Below, one piece after another: positions 56,201 to 64,000 of a stretch of 64,000 nucleotides of DNA. The notes under the pieces were generated by a model. That model was not told the DNA's origin and did no database searches. It saw only the letters and a list, made by a program, of their open reading frames with translations. Location of the stretch: assembly GCF_019925205.1 (NCBI RefSeq), contig NC_083560.1, positions 146,216,526-146,280,525 of the forward strand, in the 5' to 3' direction. Source of the DNA: Metopolophium dirhodum (Eukaryota; Arthropoda; Insecta; Hemiptera; Aphididae). A program made the translations under genes and the position numbers. How positions within the stretch are numbered: the first letter of the stretch is position 1; each line of letters starts with the position of its first letter.

Positions 56201-58512
56201 ATGGATTGTCTCTCATCAATACTCATATGGTCACTTCGTATTAAATTCAAAATTCTATTGACTCGATTGTCATCATTAATCTCAGTATGTACCGCATGTA
56301 TACTATAGGTCGTGGCGGTATCATACAATATTCGATTCATAATATTTTCGTTAATTTCTTTAGTTACTTCTGAAACATTTAATATACTGACTAAAACCTT
56401 TCCTGACCTTACTGTCCCTACCACATTGGCACAGTATACGTCTTTAATTAATTCCTGTTTAAGAACTATAACATCTTTATTTTCCATAGCCGGATCGGAA
56501 ATTGGCACGGTCACAACTGTTTCAGTTCTTGGTTCCAACTTAAAACATAACTTATCCTTAATTATCTTATTAACTATCTTATTATTTATTACTAAAGTGT
56601 TGTTTGCTACATCTATTACTGCCTTATTATTCATTAAAAATTGTTGTCCCAAAATACCATCCTTAGGTATAGGGAACGAATCACGTACTACTTGAAATTC
56701 TGTTTCTATATTAACATCATTAAATCTTAAGGTTATTTTTATTAATCCTACTGTTGGCACTATCCTATCGTTAATTCCCTTTAAATATATATTTTTATCC
56801 TCCTGCACTAGTGTGTCTCCAGTTAAAGTACTAAATTTAATTAAATTAATATCGCTCCCAGTGTCAATTAATAGTTCTATGAATTCTTTTTTTTACATTG
56901 GCAGACTGACAAGTAATATGGTTTTTGTTTATGACTGACTTGATGTGTAAACATCTTCCTGGCAACCCTCCTCTACTGTGGCTATTAAGTTTATCGGTCG
57001 AGCGCCACTCCTGTCGTCCGATCTTGGTAAGTTTCCCGAATTGTTATTACGCCTATCATTATTCTGCTTTCTAAAACATTTGGTGACGTCGTGTCCAGGA
57101 ACTTTACAATATGTACACATAAGGTTTACCGGTGCGTTATAATTAGTAGGTTGTCACGTGGTATTATTGTTGGATGGACGCGAATTTTGATTACAATTTC
57201 GCGCAATGTGGTTACCTCCACACTGGTAACACTGTATGGCATTATTTCGATAATTACCACCTTGATTGTTATTAAAACCATTGTTACTATTTCGAGACTG
57301 ATATTGATTATTTCTATTACCGTGATTTATATCAGGTCTATTAAAATTCGGATTCCGATTATACTGTGTTCTATTAAAATTCGGATTTTGATTGTATTGT
57401 GGCCTATTAAATGTACTAGTACTCGGTCTATTATAATTATTATTTGATGGATTATAGTTATTATTGTGGTTACGATTATTGTTGTTAAAATAATTATTCT
57501 GCCTATTGAAATTATTGTGATTAGAATTATTCTCTTGTCTACGAGGGTTATCACCTCCGTAGTACTGGTATGCCTCCGATTCAGATTTAAGTTCAATCTC
57601 TTCGTTCTTAGCAACCTGTATCGCCAATTCTAAAGTGGGTGGCTTTTGAGGTTTTACTATGTTCTTTAAATTAGGTGTCAATCCCTTAATAAATACTACT
57701 AATGTCTGTTCTTTTAACTGATCGCGAATGGTGGTTGCCTGCTCTATACTCTTATTTTTTGTACTAGCTATGCATAAATTGTAAAATAGTTGTTCTACGC
57801 GTCGTGCATATGCACCTACATCTTCGTTATTCCTCATTCGGACGGAATTTAATGCTACTTGCAATGATGATGTCGACTGTTGTGGTTCAAATGCGTCTAA
57901 TAAAATTAATTTTATTCCTTCCCAATCACTAGTGTCCCTATATCGACACGCAGTTAAAGCCTGGTCAAACAATTTAGTGTTAATGTATTTCGTTAATATA
58001 GGCAGATCTTCTTTTTCTACGGCGGAACATGCTAAGTCGCATGCCTTAATGAACTGGTATACATCCCTTTCACCAGTACAGGTGGGGATCATTAGGGTGG
58101 CTTTGTCTAATGGAATTTTACTAGTCATTTTGGTTTTTCTTATTCGTTTAACCTCTTCTAATTGGGTATGTACTATTCCTTTCTGAGTCCGGGTACCTAT
58201 TTTCCGTAATTCCGTTTCACTTACTAATATCGGTCTTATACTAGTATTCAACAAATTCTTTTCCCTGATGGCTGTTAAATATTTTTCCCTATCTAAATCT
58301 ACAGAATATTGATATCCTTCGTCTGTACTTAAGTCGATTAATAAATCCTTATTATCGCTATTTATTGTTTCTAAGTTTTCTTTGTCAGTTCCCTTATTTA
58401 ATTCACTATCACTTGTTACTTCTGTGTTTACGGAAACTCTAACCTGATCTATTATTTGAACACTTCCGGTTTCGCTATCAGTTAGGCTAACATTAACTTC
58501 TTTTTGACTCAT
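53280..58512 (-). pseudogene. gag-pol: Gag-pro-pol of element C, one frame with four stops and one frameshift
   Basis: From the ATG at 58512 a single frame runs to 53764, broken by TGA 57154-57156, TAA 56929-56931, TAA 56893-56895 and TAA 56083-56085. It then shifts near 53765 and ends at 53280. Gag: capsid-like ESVAKF-type region around EDVGAYARRVEQLFYNLC, an Asn-rich tail, knuckles CYQCGGNHIARNC and CTYCKVPGHDVTKC. Protease: LLIDTGSDINLI. RT: RIVIDFRALNQVTLNEFHPL and VYLDDIIIYGKN. RNase H: ILTTDASGKALGAILSQG and LSDHRPLAW. Integrase: HAGINKTIRKI, CESCQKNK, LDIVGPL, TDQGTDFLS and NGGLERSHR (Asp, Asp, Glu), then the C-terminal GPYEILEVLD. Everything needed is present apart from the lesions. 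Confidence 0.92.
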
Positions 58513-59771
58513 TAAATAATAGTCATAATAATTTAATTAAGTAAATATAGAATTCTAATTAAAATAGATTAATTTTTAAACTTAACTAAAACGTAAATGA
58601 CACACTAGCGTAAAATAAATTAAATCGTTTATAATAATTAAATATACAATTAATAGCAGCGATGAATGAATACTAAACAAAATATTAAATTCGTATAACT
58701 AACGATTAATAATAACACCGTTATTATATTCCCTATTTAAAACCCTTTTAAATTTTTTTATTCAATTTTTTTTTAACTTAATTAATCAATCCTAGGACAT
58801 CTATACTTAAATAGTGACTCCTACCAACTGTATTAATTAAATTAATTCAATTTTTTATTTAACTCAACACTTAAGGACTTATTCCTGCCTTATATAAAAT
58901 AAATCTCAAAATATAGACTCACTGTCTTCAAATAAATTCACAAAATATCAGGACTTACCACTTGGCCTATAAAATTCAATAACTCGACTTAAATTGTCGT
59001 AATAACTCAAAATTCAATAAAACTCGACTTCAATTTGTCGTAAAAATTCAACATAACTCGACCTCAATTGGCGTAAAAATTCAAAATTCAATATAACTCG
59101 ACCTCAATTGTCGTAAAAATTCAATAAAAACGGAAGGACTTACTACACGGCCTATAAAATAATCTCAACGAAGACTTCAATGTCTTAAATAAATTCAACA
59201 ATATAAGGACTTACTTCTCGGCCTTTAAATAAAATTCCCAAATAAATTCACAAAATGTAAGGACTTACCACAAGGCCTTAATAATTTCCCCCAATATGAA
59301 CAACAATGTCCTAAAATAATTCACAAAACGTAAGGACTTACTACACAGCCTTAATAAAATTCTCAAATAAATTCACAAAACGTAAGGACTTACTACACAG
59401 CCTTAATAAATTCCCCCTATATGGACAACAATGTCCTAAAATAATTCACAAAACGTAAGGACTTACCACACGGCCTTAATAAAATACTGTTTCAAAATAA
59501 ATTCCTAATTTTTTTATTTATTTTTTTTTTTATATATATATAGATTGTGGCTATATTCAACAATAAGGACTTGACTGCCTTTCAATAATTAAAATATCAA
59601 ATAATAATTCTCAAAATTATTATAAATAATAAGCACGGTTTAATTCAATTAATTATTACGTAAAATCTGGATTTTTGTTCAACCTAAATAATTTAATTTA
59701 TTTATTAATCAATCGTAAAAGTTTTATTTAAATATCTAAAATAATCAATTCAATTTTTGTTTTATTTCAAT
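58513..59771 (-). repeat. Tandem repeat array in the leader of element C
   Basis: Two repeat families, best seen at 58900-59500. Four copies (58978-59130) of about 35-50 bp share AACTCGACYTCAATT then GTCGTAAAAATTCA, with a CGAC/GTCG inverted pair. Seven or so copies (58950, 59130, 59200, 59260, 59330, 59385, 59455) share AAGGACTTAC followed by a GGCCTT block; TAAGGACTTA is itself nearly palindromic. The array lies between the 5' LTR and gag, where Drosophila gypsy carries its insulator. Confidence 0.75.
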
Positions 59772-60087
59772 CATTGATTAAATATACATAGATAGCCCAA
59801 GTAACAGTAAAATTTGTTAACGCTTGATAAAGTGAAATGGGAGCCAGAAATCTAGTAGTGTGGGAGCCATGCCAATAGGTTGCGCTGATCATAATTTATT
59901 CTGCCATGAAAATGTTGTTTTACCAAGATAATTGAAAAAATGATATATAGGTTTGAATAGCTATCAGTTATTAATGTTATCATTAATAATATATAAAAAT
60001 TTAAATCAATGTTATTGTTGTCGCGAATAGCATTATTAGCAAGTAGCAACAGAAATATTTGAATAATTGCGATTTTCATTTTTCAAT

Positions 60088-60220
60088 ATGTCACGTCCTT
60101 GTGGATTGAAATGTGCGTATGTCAACTGTGGTAAAAGTGCGCGATCTGAGGTAGGTCTAAAACTCTTTCGTTTCCCCAAAGATGTAAATACATCAAGACA
60201 GTAGATATCGAACTGCGGTA
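60088..60220 (+). pseudogene. THAP zinc-finger exon of the P-like element
   Basis: The ATG at 60088 begins MSRPCGLKCAYVNCGKSARS and continues LKLFRFPKD, the start of a THAP finger (Cys-X(3-4)-Cys and the FPKD block). A TAG at about 60202-60204 interrupts it just before NCGKN, which would be followed by a GTAAGA donor. THAP fingers bind the element ends in P-type transposases. Confidence 0.6.
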
Positions 60221-60639
60221 AGAATATTTAAAGTAGCTATTAAGTATTTATTTATTTATTTCTTCTAGTTCTTAAACCATTGATTAAATATACAATTTTA
60301 ATCTTAAACATCTTAACCCGTCATCAGTATCGGTGTTAGCGTTCCGCTAACATCAAACTTAAATTAGGAATCACTTGTTCAATTTAAAATAGATTGTTTT
60401 GAAACTCCATGTACCTCTTATTGAAATAATATTATACTAAAATAACAACAAAATCAGTACAAAAACATCTATTTGTGGATATTATGCCCCATTCAATTTT
60501 TGCAGTACCGATTTTGTTAGCGTCCCGCTCACACGATAGTAACCGTGTCATAATTTTTTTCATTTGATTTCTTTTACAAAATAGACAAACATTTTTAAAA
60601 TGTGAGGATGATCACATATTAAAGTATCAAGTATTGATC

Positions 60640-61145
60640 AAAAGCCAACAGAAGAACTTCATGGTCAAATAACTCTTGAACACTGTTCTAATAGTTATTT
60701 TGCAGGATATTTAAGCAAAAAATGTTATGATAAGTTTAAATGTGTTAATTGTACTAATATTACCATGCAACCTGATGATAATAGTTTTAAACAAGAAGAA
60801 TTTTTAATTTTTTGTAGGAATTATGATTCTTTAACTAATGGATTATTTTTAAAAAAACCTACTAGTTGTTTTACAGAATTTGTTTCTATGGCACAACAAA
60901 TTATAAAAAAAACTGTTGAGAAAATGCCAGAAAAAAAAAAGATCAGAAAATTTCTTTGTGATAAAATAAAAAATGAAAATAATATTTGTAGGTTTATTGA
61001 GCCTTGTCAAGATCATTACACATACATAATTGAACATCTTATAAATTGTAAACTTTTAAGGGATTTTAACTGGAAATCCAAAAACTTTAAAACAAAAAGA
61101 GCTGAAAAAGCTAAAACTAAATTAAATATATTAAGGAATAATTAA
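60640..61145 (+). pseudogene. C-terminal part of a P/THAP9-like transposase
   Basis: A frame open from about 60640 (an ATG at 60765 gives 126 residues). It starts LEHCSNSYFAGYLSKKCYDKFKC, like the C-terminal block of THAP9/P transposases with its Cys pair, followed by helical, Lys-rich sequence to the stop at 61143-61145. The catalytic middle part is missing, so the copy is non-autonomous. Confidence 0.6.
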
Positions 61146-62031
61146 TTAGATTTATCAATATATAGAATATGTATGTTATAAATTTATGTATACTAATATT
61201 AAAGTAATAAAACCTATTTTATAATGCTACATTTATTGTGTAATTAGACACTATTTTTGAGACAATACTTAGACCAATCGATGTTGTACCCTCAATTATA
61301 TTATACTGTATCGTTTTTGTAATGGGTAATTTTTCAATAATCTTATTGAAAAACATAAAAAAAAAAAGCTGGTAAGTGGATGTCGCTCTGCTGTAGGTAC
61401 AGTAGGTTACAACTTATAGGTGCCCCAACTTAATAAAGTCGCCAACAAACGATAAACTAAACCCATAATAAATAAACCGGACTTTTATTAGATCGGACTT
61501 TTTTTCGCGGGTCTTTTTTTACCAGACTTTTGTTCGTGGATTCCAAAAAAACACATCATTGTAAAATCAATATATTTATCAATCCGCTCAAAATCTAAAA
61601 TGTTTCTACGTAAGTACGTTTTATCTATTTTTTGCATGAGCCAGAGAGAGAAAACAAACAGTGCGCGTTGCAAATATCATCTTATGTGCAATGATTTAAT
61701 TGTCTTGAGTTGCAATTTTATGAACAAAAAATAAATTGTAAGAAATATCAAATAAGAAAAAATAATGTAATAGGTAAATAAAATAATATAATAACGATTT
61801 GAGATTATAATATCTTATCGTAAATTATTTTTACTCGAACTGGGATTTCTACGAATCAACAGACAACAGTGGACTTTGGACTGTCGTTTCTACTTTATTT
61901 GTGTGATAATAATTAAATTGTTAAATCGTGACACTACACGCTCTCTATTGACACATTGCGCTATTAATTTAATAGTTTCTATTATGCCAATTGACTTGGG
62001 CTATCTATGTATATTTAATCAATGTTTCAAT

Positions 62032-63202
62032 GATTTATTTTTTTTAATTTAAAAATAATTATTAATTTATTTATTTACGCGATGTATTTTCTCTTTAAAA
62101 AATTATTATTTCTTTACGTATTATTAGTTTAAGTTCTGAATAATTATTTATTTATTTTATTTAAAACTATTATTAATTAATTTATTTAAAATGATTGAAT
62201 TTAAAAATAATTTATTATTTTATTTTAGTTAAATGACTGAAAATGTATTTTATTTTATTTTAAAAATTTATTTAATTATAGCAATAATGTTTCAATAATA
62301 ATATTTTATTTTATTTAAATGTTTTAAAAATGTATTTTAGTTTAATTCAAAATTATTTAATTATATTAATAATAATATAATATTAATACTTTATTTTATT
62401 TAAGGATTGCAAAATTTATTAAAAAATAAAAATAAAAGTATTATTTTATTTAAATAATAAATAATTATTAAATAATTAATTTAGTTTATTTTAAAAAACT
62501 ATTTGATTATATTAATTATATTATAATATTATTTTATTTAATTTAAATGACTGTAAAATGTTTTTAATTAAAAGTAAAATTAAAAATTTAAAGTATTATT
62601 TTAATTTTATTTAATTGCTCTAAGTTTTATTTTAATATTAAATTTATTTAATTTATTCAAATGTTTGTAAATTTTGTTTTATTTAATTAATTATTGAATT
62701 ATTAAATTAATAAACTATTATTTGTTTTAAAATATTCGAACTACTATTTAATTTAATTCAGTTTGATTCTAAATTATTATTTAATTTAAGTAAAAGGTTG
62801 AACAATTTTATAATATGTTTTTAATTAAATCGAAAATTCATGTTCCACAATCTTAATTAACACAACTTTTTTTTTGTAATAATATACTATGGTCATACGC
62901 TATACCATAGGAGACGAACAAATAACGGAACTTAACTAGATACTTACAACAACGCAGCTGGTATAATTGTTGACTTTCTCGCTGGCAATTCCATTGCTTC
63001 GACGTATTGACTAGTAATTGTTACTTGTACAGGGTCCTTTCTCGGAGTTGTTGGTAGGTGATCGGTCTCCCAACGGTGTTTCGATGAAGAAATTGCCTCC
63101 TTGAATGGACTTAGATTGAAGAAAAAATTTCAAAAATTTTCGAAAATTCGAAAAAAATTTTAAAATTATTTTTTTCCTGTTCTCTAAGTATCTATTGAGA
63201 TA
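62032..63202. other. Extremely AT-rich part of the element C leader
   Basis: 62032-62860 is almost only A and T with TTTATTT and AATTATT motifs repeated, without an exact period. No gene. The last 300 bp before the primer binding site are more mixed. Confidence 0.5.
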
Positions 63203-63220
63203 CCCTGTCCACAGCGCCAA
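63203..63220 (-). promoter_or_regulatory. Primer binding site of element C
   Basis: Minus strand TGGCGCTGTGGACAGGG begins within one or two bases of the 5' LTR. TGGCG starts are typical of gypsy-type primer sites. The tRNA was not identified. Confidence 0.6.
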
Positions 63221-63221
63221 T

Positions 63222-63867
63222 TGTAACGTTCCCCAGTCAATAGGATTGAAGGATGATGGAATAAATGTAAATCTCGAGTGTTTAGTATAATATGTTTGAT
63301 TTATTTAACTTAATTAACTGTGACTGATTATAACAAAATTACTATAAGTCCAAATTTTAATAAATGAAGCTAGCGAGATGTGACATAAATTTACTGATGA
63401 CTGTTCCAAAGCTCGTCGGTTGTTCGTCTGATGAACGCTTGTCCATCAGCTCTCCTCGATGGGTCTGTCCCTGTCCCTACTTATTCTGGATGACCATACA
63501 TAGTCATCTTGCGGTTAGGCCTACCGTGGGATTGTCACACGCTTGCACACGGCCGGATGAACATATATGTGTTGTTGTTGCGCATTTGTGGTGTTTGTGT
63601 TATTCCACAAAACCATACAGATCTATACGGTCATTTTATACGAGTTATTTATATACGTAAGCATATATACAATATTGACGCACGCCGTTCAGGGTCACGC
63701 GCTCGATATTCGCTGTACTACTACACACGCAGCGCGGACGCTATTACTATTACTATTAATGTTACGCGGCGCGTACTATTATAATATATGATTATATATA
63801 CACTTTTACACTGCCTAAATAAGTGTTATATATTGGGTAATATGATATTAAGTCACAGCTCGCTACA
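63222..63867 (-). repeat. 5' LTR of element C
   Basis: Identical to the left LTR apart from one base (C at 63499). As the 5' LTR of a minus-strand element it should carry the promoter; no TATA box stands out. Confidence 0.95.
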
Positions 63868-63900
63868 TATGTAAAATTTCAAAGTGAAGTATTCCATTAC

Positions 63901-64000
63901 CAGGGGCGGATCCAGGAATTTTCTGTGGGGGGGCGCACATTTTCTAGACATTTATGTATACCAATTACATTGGTCTTCCGATTTTTCGTCAAACTTTCTA
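63901..64000 (+). mobile_element. hAT-type terminus, runs off window
   Basis: CAGGGGCGGATCCAGG followed by a G-run and GCGCAC is a typical hAT left end in insects. Only 100 bp are visible, so the class rests on the terminus alone. Confidence 0.5.

Larger units (their letters stand above)
59772..62024. mobile_element. P-like (THAP) element, 2,253 bp, 31-bp inverted termini
   Basis: Perfect 31-bp terminal inverted repeats start CATTGATTAAATATACATAG at left and are complementary at right. They are flanked by TTTCAAT at 59765-59771 and 62025-62031. P elements duplicate 8 bp; here 7 match. Inside are a THAP-type N-terminal exon and a C-terminal transposase piece, with the middle missing. It is inserted in the leader of element C, so it is even younger than that insertion. 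Confidence 0.9.
51628..63867 (-). mobile_element. Gypsy element C, complete, with P-like insertion
   Basis: Direct LTRs of 646 bp (51628-52273 and 63222-63867) differ at one visible base (51905/63499). The outer flanks are TATG at 51624-51627 and TATG at 63868-63871, a perfect 4-bp duplication. Between them, on the minus strand: primer binding site, long leader with tandem repeats, gag-pro-pol, a small third ORF and a purine tract before the 3' LTR. A P-like element (59772-62024) sits in the leader. Without it, the element is about 10.0 kb. Confidence 0.95.

Noticed and set aside
57091..57614. Ile/Thr-rich frames opposite and beside the gag tail
   Set aside because: Shadows of the Asn-rich gag coding sequence read in other frames.
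58978..59500. CRISPR-like array in the leader of element C
   Set aside because: Eukaryotic setting, irregular spacing, two interleaved repeat families and repeated rather than unique spacers; it is a retroelement leader repeat.

Overview
The window looks like a transposon-rich stretch of an insect nuclear genome. The DNA is AT-rich, genes carry short GT-AG introns, and almost every recognisable protein belongs to a mobile-element family common in insects: env-bearing gypsy (errantivirus) elements, BEL/Pao, Polinton/Maverick, hAT, PIF/Harbinger, Mutator-YqaJ, P-like and R1-like non-LTR elements. The mix and the sequences remind me of aphids (Hemiptera), but that rests on family resemblance alone. 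I recognise no single-copy host gene, no rRNA and no confident tRNA.

Layout, left to right. 1-2,665: 3' part of an errantivirus (A, plus strand; env and 3' LTR) inserted into a Polinton DNA polymerase B pseudogene (minus, 2,662-5,252). Three small coiled-coil ORFs follow on the same strand (5.4-6.8 kb). 8.5-11.6 kb holds a virus-like cluster: a spliced plus-strand gene with a TATA box and polyA signal, a convergent unknown ORF, and a single-BIR (IAP-like) protein. 12.0-15.0 kb is a four-exon Mutator-like/YqaJ nuclease pseudogene. 15.7-19.5 kb is a PIF/Harbinger element whose transposase and MADF-BESS gene interdigitate on opposite strands, with a non-LTR insertion inside (18.4-19.3 kb). 19.8-20.8 kb is a BEL pol fragment. 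21.0-26.7 kb is a second BEL element (minus) with both LTRs, carrying a 0.9-kb hAT insertion. 27.5-33.2 kb holds remnants of gypsy gag, a DUF4371-type hAT, a CACTA-like transposase and a ZBED-type hAT.

34.2-46.8 kb is a nest. Two ends of a hAT may flank an errantivirus (B, minus) with pol, env and, unusually, a DnaQ-like exonuclease ORF between env and its 3' LTR. That element is split by a 4.66-kb DNA transposon with 4-bp target duplications. 47.5-49.2 kb is an R1-like RT fragment and a structured tandem array. 49.3-50.6 kb is a Polinton-type major capsid pseudogene. 51.6-63.9 kb is a complete gypsy element (C, minus) with nearly identical 646-bp LTRs, a repeat-rich leader and a P-like element nested in that leader. 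A hAT end begins at 63.9 kb.

The genes are not one pathway. They are layers of successive insertions, and target duplications let several layers be ordered. The observations most worth following are the env-plus-exonuclease element, the BIR-containing cluster, the young element C that nevertheless carries in-frame stops, its leader repeat array, and the interdigitated Harbinger genes.
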